Positions 1-8,999 of a DNA stretch of 64,000 nucleotides are shown one piece after another. The position numbers and the translations under genes were made by a program. Within the stretch, counting starts at the first letter, position 1. Every line of letters starts with the position of its first letter. The notes below the pieces were generated by a model that saw nothing but the letters and a program-made list of their open reading frames with translations, made no database searches and was not told the origin of the DNA. This DNA is from DASZHA01 sp035938265 (GTDB lineage: Bacteria; Chloroflexota; Dormibacteria; DASZGP01). The stretch lies in assembly GCA_035938265.1 (NCBI GenBank), contig DASZHA010000009.1, forward strand, positions 1 through 64,000, written 5' to 3'.

Positions 1-1284
1 GTGCATCCCGCGGTCCTCGAACTGGATCCCGGATCCGACGACGAGGTCTTTGACCGTGCTTGATACCAGCACCTGCCCCGGCCCGGCGAGCGCCGCTACC
101 CGCGCGGCGATGTGGACACCGACTCCGCTCACGTCATCGCCGCGGCGTTCGATCTCGCCCGTGTGCAGCCCGGCGCGAACATCGAGTCCGAGGCCACGGA
201 CGGCGTCGCGGATGCCGCATGCGCAGGTGATCGCTCGGGCGGGGCCATCGAAGGTCGCCGCCACGCCGTCCCCAGTCTGCTTGAAGGCGCTGCCGCGGTA
301 GCGGTCGATCTGGCGCCGGACGGCCTCGTCGTGCCGGTCCAGGAGTTCCCGCCAGGCGTTGTCCCCGATCTCCGACGCCTTGGCCGTTGACCCGACGATG
401 TCGGTGAACATCACAGTGGAGAGAACACGATCACCGGCGACGGCGCTGCGCTTGCCGGTGACGAATTCCTCGACCTCGCCTGCCAGCTCTTCCAGGTCAT
501 CGCCTACCCAGAAGTGATCACTGCCGGGGTACTCGATGTACTTGGCGCCTGTGATGTGTTCGGCCAGGAACCTTCCATGACCGACGCGGAACTGAAAATC
601 GTCAACCCGGTGGATCACGAGGGTGGGAACCCGGATCGATGGCAGGATGTCGCGCACGTCGGTTTCCGTCCACATCGCCATCAACCCTTCAATCTGCGCG
701 GGGCTGGCTCCCGTCCGTTCCGCCATCGCCCACTTACGGCGAGCATCAGGATCCTCGGCGAGCCTGGGAAAGAAACCTGAAATGGTGCCTCCGGAGCCCC
801 AAATGCCGGCAACCAGCTGCTGGAATCCGGCGGTCGCCGCTTCCGGCATGCCGACGGGGTAGTCGGTGGCGCGCTGCCACCGTGCATAGGTCGATATGAG
901 GACCAGCGACGCCACCCGATCCGGATAGGTTCCGGCGAAAAACAGGCTTGTGGGTCCGCCGTGACCCTGTCCGATGATCACAGCGCGCTCCGAACCGATA
1001 GCGTCGAGCACAGCCCGGATGTCGTCCGTCCGAACCTCCATGGTCGGCAGCGCATCGAGCGGCACCGGGTCAGATAGGCCACCACCCCTTGGCGCATACA
1101 AAATCACCCGGCTGAACGAAGCCATATGGGCAAACATTCCCCACACGAGGGGTTGTGCTTCGAAGTTCAAGGCGTTGATCCCGGCCGGAACAAGGACCAT
1201 GTCAACCGGACCGTCGCCGATCGTCGCGTAAGCGATATGGATGTCACCGCTCTGGGCGTACTTGACCTCGACGTCGAAGCTCAC
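1..1284 (-). CDS. Alpha/beta-hydrolase-fold + class III cyclase fusion (copy C, partial)
   Basis: The frame is open from a GTG start at 1284 to the left edge. It ends at residues matching the last 17 or so of its two neighbours, so only a short C-terminus is missing. The N-terminal half is an alpha/beta-hydrolase fold and the C-terminal half a class III adenylyl/guanylyl cyclase domain, with FTDIVGST, K in FKQTGDG and GVHIAARV. The nucleophile elbow reads GQGHGG, so the catalytic serine is glycine, while a triad-type histidine (GSDHF) is kept. I infer a sensory hydrolase fold driving a cyclase. It is the third tandem copy behind thrC, 40 bases after the stop of copy B. Confidence 0.85.
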   Translation of the reverse strand, partial: MSFDVEVKYAQSGDIHIAYATIGDGPVDMVLVPAGINALNFEAQPLVWGMFAHMASFSRVILYAPRGGGLSDPVPLDALPTMEVRTDDIRAVLDAIGSERAVIIGQGHGGPTSLFFAGTYPDRVASLVLISTYARWQRATDYPVGMPEAATAGFQQLVAGIWGSGGTISGFFPRLAEDPDARRKWAMAERTGASPAQIEGLMAMWTETDVRDILPSIRVPTLVIHRVDDFQFRVGHGRFLAEHITGAKYIEYPGSDHFWVGDDLEELAGEVEEFVTGKRSAVAGDRVLSTVMFTDIVGSTAKASEIGDNAWRELLDRHDEAVRRQIDRYRGSAFKQTGDGVAATFDGPARAITCACGIRDAVRGLGLDVRAGLHTGEIERRGDDVSGVGVHIAARVAALAGPGQVLVSSTVKDLVVGSGIQFEDRGMH

Positions 1285-1324
1285 ACGGGTAGCCTCACGC
1301 GCTCAGTCTAGGTCGGACGAAGCA

Positions 1325-2647
1325 CTAGCCCACGACGCTGAGGAGGCGCCATTCGTCGGGGACACCCTTGAGCGCGTGCATCCCGCGGTCCTCGAAGGAA
1401 ATGCCCGACCCGACTACCAGGTCCTTCACAGTGCTGGATACGAGGACCTCGCCTGCGCCCGCGAGATCGGCAACGCGAGCGGCGATGTGCACGCCGAGGC
1501 CACTCACGTCCTGCCCACGAATCTCGATCTCGCCGGTGTGCAGACCCGCCCTGATTTCCAAACCCAAGGGTCGAACGGCGTCGCGGATAGCACACGCGCA
1601 CCTGATCGCCCGTGCGGGGCCGTCGAAGGTAGCCGCCACGCCGTCGCCGGTTTGCTTTACCGCGGTCCCGCGGTGACGCTCGATCTGGCGGTTCACCGTG
1701 TCATCGTGGCGGTCGAGCAGCTGGCGCCACGCGCGATCGCCTAACGTCGCGGCAGCCGACGTCGAGTCAACGATGTCGGTGAAAAGCACCGTTGCCAGGA
1801 CTCGGTCGTCAGCGGCAAAGCTCGGCCTTCCCGTAACGAACTCCTCTACGACGACCGCAAAGGCCTCGAGATCATCGCCGACAGGGAGATAGTCGCTGCC
1901 TGCGAGTTCCGTGAAGGTGGCACCCGGGATGCGCTCCGCCAGGTATCGGCCGTGCCCAATCCGAAACTGAAGATCGCCCGTTCGATGCAGAACCAGGGTT
2001 GGGACCCTCACCGTCGGTAGGACGTCACGGACGTCGGTATCGAAGTACATTCGTACCAACCGGTCCACTTGCTGTGCGCTCCCCGAGATACGCTCCTGCA
2101 TCGCCCAGTCGCGCTGCATCAACGGATCACCCGCCAGGCTTGGTTGCATGCCCGCGATCGTCCCGCCTGACCCCCACAGGTCCACAACGAGCTTCCTGAA
2201 TTTTGCGGCCGACTCGGCCGGCATGCCCGCTGGGTAGTCATCGGCGCGAGTCCACCGCGCGTACGTGTCATACAGGATCAGCGAAGACACGCGATCCGGA
2301 AATGTGCTCGCCAGGAAGATGCCGTCGGGTCCGGAATAGCCGTTGCCGAGGAAAACCGCTTTCGCCACTCCGGCGTCATCCAGGACGGCCAGGGCATCGT
2401 CCACCCGCTCCTCCATTGTTGTTGTCGCCTCGAGGGGAGCCGGGTCCGAGAAGCCAGATCCGCGGATGGTGTACGTGATCACGCGCGCGAATGACGCCAA
2501 GCGCGGATAAACAAGCGAAACGTGGCCGCCGGCCTCGAACATGCCGAAGCCCCCTGGGGCGATGAGGAGGTCAACCGGGCCGTCGCCCCAAATGCCGTAC
2601 GCGATGCGATAGTCGCCACTCTTCGCATACCTCAGCTCCGGTTCCAT
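1325..2647 (-). CDS. Alpha/beta-hydrolase-fold + class III cyclase fusion (copy B)
   Basis: 440 residues from ATG 2647, which has GGGGAG nine bases upstream; an in-frame GTG at 2665 would add six residues. Residues 1-275 are an alpha/beta-hydrolase fold. Its nucleophile position is Gly103 (GNGYSG) and its triad-histidine position is Tyr253, so hydrolysis looks lost. Residues 280-440 are a class III cyclase domain with metal ligands Asp291 and Asp335 and purine-selecting Lys331. The position normally held by the transition-state Asn is His387; Arg391 is kept. The likely product is cAMP, but activity is unproven. It is the middle gene of a tandem triplet, with short gaps suggesting co-transcription with thrC. 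Confidence 0.88.
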   Translation of the reverse strand: MEPELRYAKSGDYRIAYGIWGDGPVDLLIAPGGFGMFEAGGHVSLVYPRLASFARVITYTIRGSGFSDPAPLEATTTMEERVDDALAVLDDAGVAKAVFLGNGYSGPDGIFLASTFPDRVSSLILYDTYARWTRADDYPAGMPAESAAKFRKLVVDLWGSGGTIAGMQPSLAGDPLMQRDWAMQERISGSAQQVDRLVRMYFDTDVRDVLPTVRVPTLVLHRTGDLQFRIGHGRYLAERIPGATFTELAGSDYLPVGDDLEAFAVVVEEFVTGRPSFAADDRVLATVLFTDIVDSTSAAATLGDRAWRQLLDRHDDTVNRQIERHRGTAVKQTGDGVAATFDGPARAIRCACAIRDAVRPLGLEIRAGLHTGEIEIRGQDVSGLGVHIAARVADLAGAGEVLVSSTVKDLVVGSGISFEDRGMHALKGVPDEWRLLSVVG

Positions 2648-2669
2648 ACGACCCAGCTCCCCCACCAGG

Positions 2670-4001
2670 CTAGCCGACGACGCTCAGGAGCCGCCATTCG
2701 TCGGGGACACCCTTGAGGTGATGGGTACCACGGTCCTCGAATGTGATGCCAGATCCGACAACCAGGTCCTTGACTGTGCTCGAGACGAGCACCTCCCCGG
2801 GCTGAGCCAGCTGCGCGACCCGCGCCGCGATATGCACCCCGACTCCACTGACGTCATCGCCGCGACGCTCGATTTCTCCGGTGTGCAGCCCCGCCCGAAC
2901 CTCGAGCCCGAGGAGCCGGACCGAGCCACGGATGGCGCCGGCACAAGTGATGGCGCGGGCCGGTCCATCGAATGTGGCGGCGACGCCGTCCCCGGTGTGC
3001 TTGACGATGTGACCCCGATACCGTTCGAGCTGCTGTCGGACAGTCTCGTCGTGGCGGTCAAGCAGGTCACGCCAGGCGCGGTCGCCCACAGCGGTCGCCT
3101 TGGCAGTGGAGCCGACGATGTCTGTGAACATCACCGTCGCAAGCACCCGATCCGCGGCCGCTTCGCTCCGCCGTCCAGTTATGAACTGCTCCACCTCACC
3201 CGCGAATTGCGCAAGGTCCTCCCCCTGCGGCAGGTGATCCCTGCCCGGAAGCTCGACGTACTTCGCACCGGCGATGTTCGCTGCCAGGTACCTCCCATGG
3301 TCGACTCGGAACTGCGCGTCGCCGCTCTGGTGGAGAACGAGAGTGGGGCAACGGACCGCCGGCAGTATGTCGCGGACGTCGGTGTCCAGCCACATGTCCA
3401 GCATCTTGATCAGCTGCCCAGGGCTTGCCCCCATGCGCTCCAGCCGGGCCCACTGCTTCCGAGACGTCGGATCCTCCGCCAGGCTGGGAACGAACCCGAT
3501 GATCGAGCCACCGGTTCCCCACATGCCCAGCGTCACCTCCTTGAACCCAGCCGACGCGCTCGAGGGCATTCCCGGCGGGTAGTCGTCTGCTCGCTGCCAT
3601 CTGGCGTATGTGCCCAGCAACACGAGCGAGGACACCCGCTCCGGATACGTCGCGGCGAAGAACATGGCGGTGGGTCCGCCGTGCCCCAGTCCGAGCAGCG
3701 CCGTGCGTTCGCTGCCACATGCGTGGAGGACCGCACGTATGTCATCGATGCGCTCGTCCATCGTCGGCAGCTCCACCTTGGGCACAGGATCGGACAGGCC
3801 TCCGCCGCGTTGGTTGTACTGGATGACGCGCGCAAACTGCGCCAGGCGGACGAAGGTGCTGTCGACAGCCGGCACCTGGGCATCAAGGAAGCCGATTCCC
3901 GGGGATACCGCGATCAGGTCTACCGGACCCTTCCCCATCGTGCTGTACGCGATGTGGAGCTCACCGCTCCGCGCGTAACTGATGTCTGCATCCCAGGTCA
4001 C
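2670..4001 (-). CDS. Alpha/beta-hydrolase-fold + class III cyclase fusion (copy A)
   Basis: 443 residues from a GTG at 4001, with GAGGG about eight bases upstream. The hydrolase-fold half has GLGHGG, putting Gly106 where the serine nucleophile should be, and His256 in the usual triad place. The cyclase half has FTDIVGST (Asp294), Lys334, Asp338, His390 in place of the conserved Asn, and Arg394. The retained Lys and the Asp of the DDVSG motif fit adenylyl rather than guanylyl specificity by family knowledge. It starts 18 bases after the thrC stop, so it is probably read in the same transcript. A purely structural role for the cyclase half cannot be excluded. Confidence 0.88.
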   Translation of the reverse strand: MTWDADISYARSGELHIAYSTMGKGPVDLIAVSPGIGFLDAQVPAVDSTFVRLAQFARVIQYNQRGGGLSDPVPKVELPTMDERIDDIRAVLHACGSERTALLGLGHGGPTAMFFAATYPERVSSLVLLGTYARWQRADDYPPGMPSSASAGFKEVTLGMWGTGGSIIGFVPSLAEDPTSRKQWARLERMGASPGQLIKMLDMWLDTDVRDILPAVRCPTLVLHQSGDAQFRVDHGRYLAANIAGAKYVELPGRDHLPQGEDLAQFAGEVEQFITGRRSEAAADRVLATVMFTDIVGSTAKATAVGDRAWRDLLDRHDETVRQQLERYRGHIVKHTGDGVAATFDGPARAITCAGAIRGSVRLLGLEVRAGLHTGEIERRGDDVSGVGVHIAARVAQLAQPGEVLVSSTVKDLVVGSGITFEDRGTHHLKGVPDEWRLLSVVG

Positions 4002-4019
4002 GCCGGCGCCCTCACGGGC

Positions 4020-5255
4020 TCAGTCTAGGCCGGGGAACGTCTCCTCGAACGACCGCACCGACGGCTGGATCGTCCTGCGGTAGCGATCCAGGCCCGGGAT
4101 CACTTCGATGGTCTTGAAGCCGTGGCCCGTGATGTAGGCGACCACGGTCTCGTCGCCCTTCCAGCGGCCTGCCTTAGCCAGCTTCTTGAGCACACCCACG
4201 GTGACCCCGCCGGCCGTCTCGGCGAAGATGCCCTCGGTCCTCGCCAGCAGCTCGATGGCTTCGATGATCTCGTCCTCGGTGACGGTGTCGACCACGCCCC
4301 CGGTGCCATTGGCGATGTTGATGACGTACTTGCCGTCGCTCGGATTGCCGATCGCCAACGACTTGGCGATGGTGTTGGGCTTGACCGGCTTGACGCTGGT
4401 GCCGTCCTTGAACGCCGTCGCCACCGGAGAGCAGTTCAGCGCCTGGGCGCCGGTGAGCTTGGGGTAGGGCCCGGGGTCGACCAGCTCCAGCTCGATCAGC
4501 TCCTGGATCGCCTTGTTGTGCTTGACGAACTGGCACCCGGAGGCGATCGGCACGATGATCTCGTCGGGCAGCCTCCAGCCCAGCTGCTCCGCGGTCTCGT
4601 AGGTCAGCGTCTTGCTGCCCTCGGCATAGAACGGCCGCACGTTGATGTTGGCGAAGGCCCAGTGGTAGGAGTCGGCCAGCTCGGAGCAGAGGCGGTTGAC
4701 CTCGTCGTAGTTGCCCTCGACAGCCACGACATTGGGCGCGAAGACCGACGTTGTCAGGACCTTGCTGACCTCCAGGTCGGCGGGGATGAAGACGAAGCAG
4801 CGCATCCCGGCTCGGGCGCTGTAGGCCGCCACCGAGTTGGCCAGGTTGCCGGTGGAGGCGCAGGCCATGGTGTCGAAGCCGTTGGCCCGCGCCCAGGACA
4901 CCGCCACACTGACGACGCGGTCCTTGAAGGAGTTGGTGGGGTTCATGGTCTCGTTCTTGAGGTACAGGTTCGACAGCCCCAGCTCCGCGCCTAGCCTCTC
5001 GGCGTGGACCAGCGGCGTCATCCCCTCCCCCAGCGTGACCGGCTCGGCGACGTCGTTCAGCGGCAGCAGGTTGCGGTAGCGCCAGAGAGAGTTGGGGCCG
5101 GCTTCGATCGACTCCCGCGACACCTGCTGAGCCAGCGTGCCGTAGTCGTACTTGACCTCCAACGGCCCGAAGCAGATGTCGCAGACGTGCGTCGCCTGCG
5201 GCTCGAACTCGCTCTGGCACTCGCGACAGATCAGGGACTTGACGGCGGAGGTCAT
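4020..5255 (-). CDS. thrC: Threonine synthase
   Basis: Converts O-phosphohomoserine to threonine using PLP. The 411-residue frame from ATG 5255 carries an N-terminal zinc-ribbon-like set, Cys10, Cys13, Cys25 and Cys28, seen in many long bacterial ThrC proteins. The PLP lysine is Lys111 in NSFKDR. The frame is open 17 residues further upstream, but ATG 5255 is preferred: it begins the recognisable family sequence and lies seven bases after a TACACT hexamer, a leaderless arrangement repeated in this window. It diverges from the SDR gene. No other threonine gene is in the window; the cyclase triplet follows instead. Confidence 0.95.
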   Translation of the reverse strand: MTSAVKSLICRECQSEFEPQATHVCDICFGPLEVKYDYGTLAQQVSRESIEAGPNSLWRYRNLLPLNDVAEPVTLGEGMTPLVHAERLGAELGLSNLYLKNETMNPTNSFKDRVVSVAVSWARANGFDTMACASTGNLANSVAAYSARAGMRCFVFIPADLEVSKVLTTSVFAPNVVAVEGNYDEVNRLCSELADSYHWAFANINVRPFYAEGSKTLTYETAEQLGWRLPDEIIVPIASGCQFVKHNKAIQELIELELVDPGPYPKLTGAQALNCSPVATAFKDGTSVKPVKPNTIAKSLAIGNPSDGKYVINIANGTGGVVDTVTEDEIIEAIELLARTEGIFAETAGGVTVGVLKKLAKAGRWKGDETVVAYITGHGFKTIEVIPGLDRYRRTIQPSVRSFEETFPGLD

Positions 5256-5262
5256 CTCACAG

Positions 5263-5268
5263 AGTGTA
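5263..5268 (-). promoter_or_regulatory. -10 element of thrC (leaderless type)
   Basis: TACACT on the minus strand, separated by seven bases from the thrC ATG at 5255. Transcription would begin at or next to the start codon. No good -35 hexamer is visible. Confidence 0.55.
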
Positions 5269-5326
5269 TCGACGGCCCAGTTCAGGCCAGCTTCGACCGC
5301 GGGCACGTCGCGCCGGGAGGTCGGGC

Positions 5327-5332
5327 TACGAT
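5327..5332 (+). promoter_or_regulatory. -10 element of the SDR gene (leaderless type)
   Basis: TACGAT followed by six bases and the GTG at 5339, with no Shine-Dalgarno sequence between. The spacing matches several other genes here. Confidence 0.55.
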
Positions 5333-5338
5333 TGCGCC

Positions 5339-6121
5339 GTGGAAACCGGACTGCGGGGCAAGCGGGCGCTGGTCACCGCGGCGAGCAAGGGTTTGGGTTA
5401 CGCGGTGGCAAGCGCGCTGCTGCGCGAGGGCTGCCGGGTGGCGATCAGCTCCAGCAGCGAGGAGCGGATCCAGGCAGCGGCACAGCAACTTAGCGCTGAG
5501 GGCGACGTGATCGCCATGGCGGCCGACCTGGCCCAGGCTGACGAGTGCGCCGACCTCGTCGACTGGGCGCTGCACCGGCTGGGCGGCCTGGAGGTGTTGG
5601 TCAACAACGCGCCCGGACCGCCGCCGGGCACGTTCGAGTCCATGGACGAGGCGCAGTGGCGGCACGCGTTCGACTCGCTGCTGATGAGTGCTGTGCGGGT
5701 CACCCGCGCCGCGCTGCCGGCGCTTAAGGCGGATCCCGGCGGGACGGTCGTCAACCTGACATCGCTTACCGGCAAGCAGCCGATCGACCTGCTGCTGCTG
5801 TCCAATGCCTTCCGCCCCGCGATCCTGGGCATGGCCAAAACCCTTTCCCGCGAGGCGGCGCCCGAGGTTCGCGTCAACAACATCGCGACCGAGCACATCC
5901 TCACCGACCGCATCCGGCAGATCGCCGCAGTCCGAGCCCAGGGCAAGGGGGTAAGCGTCGACGAGGAGCTGGAGACATGGGGCCGCGAGACCCCGATGGG
6001 CCGCTTCGGCACGCCCCCGGAGCTGGCCAATGCCGCCGTCTTCCTGGCCAGCGACGCCGCCAGCTACATCACCGGCGTGACGCTCGCGGTTGATGGCGGG
6101 TTGGACCGGGGGTTGTACTAG
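5339..6121 (+). CDS. SDR-family protein with altered catalytic motif
   Basis: 260 residues from GTG 5339. The Rossmann start TAASKGLG and an NNAPG motif mark a short-chain dehydrogenase/reductase, and the C-terminal GVTLAVDGG is typical of FabG-like members. Aligned on the following GMAK segment, the usual Tyr-x3-Lys is replaced by Ser-x3-Arg (SNAFR), so classic proton transfer would not work. It may be a divergent reductase using other residues, or a nucleotide-binding non-enzyme. The substrate is unknown. The start was chosen because coding similarity begins here and a TACGAT box lies six bases upstream. It diverges from thrC. Confidence 0.85.
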   Translation: METGLRGKRALVTAASKGLGYAVASALLREGCRVAISSSSEERIQAAAQQLSAEGDVIAMAADLAQADECADLVDWALHRLGGLEVLVNNAPGPPPGTFESMDEAQWRHAFDSLLMSAVRVTRAALPALKADPGGTVVNLTSLTGKQPIDLLLLSNAFRPAILGMAKTLSREAAPEVRVNNIATEHILTDRIRQIAAVRAQGKGVSVDEELETWGRETPMGRFGTPPELANAAVFLASDAASYITGVTLAVDGGLDRGLY

Positions 6122-6222
6122 GCGGCTTCGGCTCTGCTAGCCTCGAGTCGATCGCTGTTTGATCCACGATCTAGCCAGGGGGCACTGCGGAAAACATGCA
6201 GGTAGGGGAGTAGCGGACGTTA

Positions 6223-8403
6223 ATGCATCCAGTGCTGCGTAGAGCCGTTGCCGTGCTGCCGGCGACGACCATTGCGCTCGCCCTTGTCGGCGTAACCCCC
6301 GTCGCGACACCCACCCTCGGCGCCGACCAGTCGGTGCGACAGATCAAGGTGCTCCGCACCGTTAACCTGGCCCAGGTCGCCAGCACGCCGTCGGCCGCCC
6401 CGCCGATCAAGCACCTGGAGATCGACCACAAGCGACCTGGATCCGCGCTGGCCACCGGCGAGCGCGCGGTGACGCCGAAGGTCATCCTTGGTGGCAGTAG
6501 CGCACCGCCCAGCACCGTCGTCTCCGGCGGAGACAACGGCAGCTTCAACGGCATCGACATCAGCGACATGAAGGCCGGGGGCACCGGGACCTACGACGCC
6601 AGCAACCTCGGCCTCGAGCCGCCGGACCAGGGCCTCTGCGTCGGCAACGGCTACGTCATGGAGACCGTCAACGATGGAATGCGTGTCTACACCAGCGCCG
6701 GGACCAAGGCAACCGCAAAGTCGGTGCCCCTCTCCCAGTTCTACGGACTCAACCCCGCCAACGCCCAGACCCAGCCCGCGTTCATCAGCGACCCCCGCTG
6801 CTACTACGACCCGTCCACCCAGCGCTGGTTTGTCACCATCCTCGAGGTCGACCAGGTCGTGCAGCCATCCTTCCTCAGCGACAACAACTACATCGCCGTC
6901 AGCAAGACAAATAACCCGCTGGGTGACTGGTACGTCTACTCCTTCAACGTCAGCGACAACGGCCTCAACGGCTCGCCCCTGCACACCGGGTGCGTCACCC
7001 CCGGGGCGGCAGCGCCGGTCCCAGGTTGTCTCGGTGACCAGCCCCTGATCGGGGCGGATGCCAACGGCATCTACATCAGCGACAACGAGTACTCGATGAC
7101 CGAGGTCTTCCCGGTTGGCCTCCCGGTGGGTCCGCCACTGCAGCAGATCCCGAGCTTCCTGCTGCGCAGCGGGGTGGCGCAGGTGTACGCGCTATCGAAG
7201 CAGCAGCTCGTGACGGGGAGCTCGACGACGCTGGTCCAGTTCGACACTAACGGCGTGCCGTTCCCCGGGCCGACCCAGGACGGCCCATGGCAGTCGCTGC
7301 AACCGGCGTCGCCTCCGCCTCACGACACAACCGTGCCGCCTCCCGGTGGGGCTGAGTACTTCATGAGCGACATCGGGCTGCCCGTCTCACCCACGGTTTC
7401 CAACCAGATCGCGGTTTGGGCATGGACGAATACCGCCTCACTCAACACGGCCAGCCCCAACCTGACGCTGCAGCATGTCACCGTCAATACGCTGAGCCCC
7501 GCGGATACATTCTTTGTGCCTGACCCCTCGGCGCCTAGCAGCACGCCTTTCTACGCTTACCAAAAGGCGGGCCCTCATCCGCGAGCCGCCGGCTCGGGGG
7601 ACGCCGAGGATGTCCTCAACGCCAACGACGACCGGATGAACGCGCCGATGCTGTCCAACGGCTCGCTGTGGGCCGGCGTCAACACGTCGCTGCCGGCGTT
7701 GAACCCTTCGGGCTCAGGGCTCGAAGCGCTTCCCCGGGTGGGAATCATGTACTTCCAGGTGACCCCGTCCTTCAGCGGCCCCAACCTGCAGGCCAGCATG
7801 ACCCGGGACGGGTACATCCAGGTGTCCAACGGCAACGTCCTCTTCCCGTCGATCGGCGCCCGTCCCGATGGCGCCACGATCGCCACCTTCACGCTGGCAG
7901 GCATCGACAATTTCCCCAGCGTGGCCTGGGCGCGGCTTGACGGGCTCGCCGCCGGGAGTGGGCCTGACGTCCACGTCAGCCGTCCCGGCCTGGCGCCGGA
8001 TGACGGCTTCACGGCCCTTGGACTCCTGGGCCAGCAGGGCCTGCCGGACGTCCCGCCTTGCACCACCTGCGTTGGCCGCTGGGGCGATTACTCCTACTCG
8101 GCGATCGACGAGGCAGGCTGCATCTGGGGCGCCGCAGAGGGCATCACCACGGGCGTCTACGACAGCCAGCCCATCGTCATCGAGGGCCAGACCATCCAGA
8201 CGGCGGCCGGCGATTGGGGCACCGGCATCCACCACGTCTGCCCACCTGTCGTGACAACGGCGACTGAGCCGATTACGGTCGCCGTCGCGCCGCTGCCGAA
8301 CACAAGCGCGGGGGGCACTTCGCCGCTGCCCGCCTGGCTCGCGATCGCCCTGGTGGTCGCGATTGCCAGCGGCCTGGCACTGCGGCGGGGGCTGGCCGGC
8401 TAG
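6223..8403 (+). CDS. Secreted or anchored protein of unknown function with LPNTS tail
   Basis: 726 residues. An N-terminal hydrophobic segment ending near Ala-Asp (about residue 30) looks like a signal peptide. The body is rich in Asn, Ser, Gly and Pro, with segments such as DPRCYYDPSTQRW that recall secreted beta-propeller-like proteins. Cys residues are few and partly clustered (CTTC). The C-terminus has LPNTS at about 691-695, then a hydrophobic helix and two arginines, the layout of a sortase sorting signal or a simple membrane anchor. Upstream is GGGGAG 12 bases from the ATG. The last four bases overlap the convergent HD gene. I assign no activity. Confidence 0.8.
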   Translation: MHPVLRRAVAVLPATTIALALVGVTPVATPTLGADQSVRQIKVLRTVNLAQVASTPSAAPPIKHLEIDHKRPGSALATGERAVTPKVILGGSSAPPSTVVSGGDNGSFNGIDISDMKAGGTGTYDASNLGLEPPDQGLCVGNGYVMETVNDGMRVYTSAGTKATAKSVPLSQFYGLNPANAQTQPAFISDPRCYYDPSTQRWFVTILEVDQVVQPSFLSDNNYIAVSKTNNPLGDWYVYSFNVSDNGLNGSPLHTGCVTPGAAAPVPGCLGDQPLIGADANGIYISDNEYSMTEVFPVGLPVGPPLQQIPSFLLRSGVAQVYALSKQQLVTGSSTTLVQFDTNGVPFPGPTQDGPWQSLQPASPPPHDTTVPPPGGAEYFMSDIGLPVSPTVSNQIAVWAWTNTASLNTASPNLTLQHVTVNTLSPADTFFVPDPSAPSSTPFYAYQKAGPHPRAAGSGDAEDVLNANDDRMNAPMLSNGSLWAGVNTSLPALNPSGSGLEALPRVGIMYFQVTPSFSGPNLQASMTRDGYIQVSNGNVLFPSIGARPDGATIATFTLAGIDNFPSVAWARLDGLAAGSGPDVHVSRPGLAPDDGFTALGLLGQQGLPDVPPCTTCVGRWGDYSYSAIDEAGCIWGAAEGITTGVYDSQPIVIEGQTIQTAAGDWGTGIHHVCPPVVTTATEPITVAVAPLPNTSAGGTSPLPAWLAIALVVAIASGLALRRGLAG

Positions 8404-8999
8404 GCGGAGTAGGTCAACCCCAGGTCCGGCGCGACCTTCTTCAGGCTCTCGACGATGAAGCCGATGTGCTGGTCGGCGTCGACGTCGAGCTCGCGCCAGC
8501 CCTTCTCGATGTCCTCTCGCGAGACACTCCGGGCAAACGCCCTGTCGCGCATCTTTTTGTGCACCGACCGGGCCTCCACCAGGGTCAGGTCGCGGCCCTT
8601 GACCAGCGCCACCGCAACGATGAAGCCGGTCAGCTCGTCGGAGGAAAACAGCACGTGCTCCATCAGGTTCTCGCGGAGCACGCCGACGTGGTCGTTGTGG
8701 CTCTCGACGGCGTGGCTGATGACGTCGGGCCAGCCCAGGTCGCGCAGGATGCGCCCGCCGGCAAGGCCGTGCTCCAGCGGGTCCGGGTGCTTCTCGTAGT
8801 CGAAATCATGGATCAACCCAACGATCGCCCAGAGGTCTTCGTCCTCGCCGTACTGCTGGGCGAAGCCGCGCATTGCCGCCTCCACGGCCAGGCCGTGCTT
8901 GCGCAGGCTCTCCGACTGGTTGTGCTCGTGCAGCAGCGCCAGGGCCTTCTCCCGGTCGTGGGGCCCGCCCGGCGCCCAGCTGCGCTCGTCGGCGCTCAC
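8400..8999 (-). CDS. HD-domain hydrolase
   Basis: 199 residues starting with a GTG that overlaps the Nudix stop by four bases (GTGA). The HD metal site is visible: a histidine in LRKHGLAVEA, then the HD pair in GLIHDFDY, and later His/Asp residues. It resembles small predicted HD-superfamily phosphohydrolases (YedJ-like, COG2316-type). Substrate is unknown; nucleotides or phosphoesters are usual for the fold. It is the last gene of a tightly coupled trio with a Nudix-like protein and an FAH-family enzyme, which may suggest metabolite clean-up. Confidence 0.85.
   Translation of the reverse strand: MSADERSWAPGGPHDREKALALLHEHNQSESLRKHGLAVEAAMRGFAQQYGEDEDLWAIVGLIHDFDYEKHPDPLEHGLAGGRILRDLGWPDVISHAVESHNDHVGVLRENLMEHVLFSSDELTGFIVAVALVKGRDLTLVEARSVHKKMRDRAFARSVSREDIEKGWRELDVDADQHIGFIVESLKKVAPDLGLTYSA

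Noticed and set aside
1..1284. Possible decayed pseudogene at the left edge
   Set aside because: The frame is intact to the edge and ends in alignment with its neighbours; it is cut by the window and not broken.
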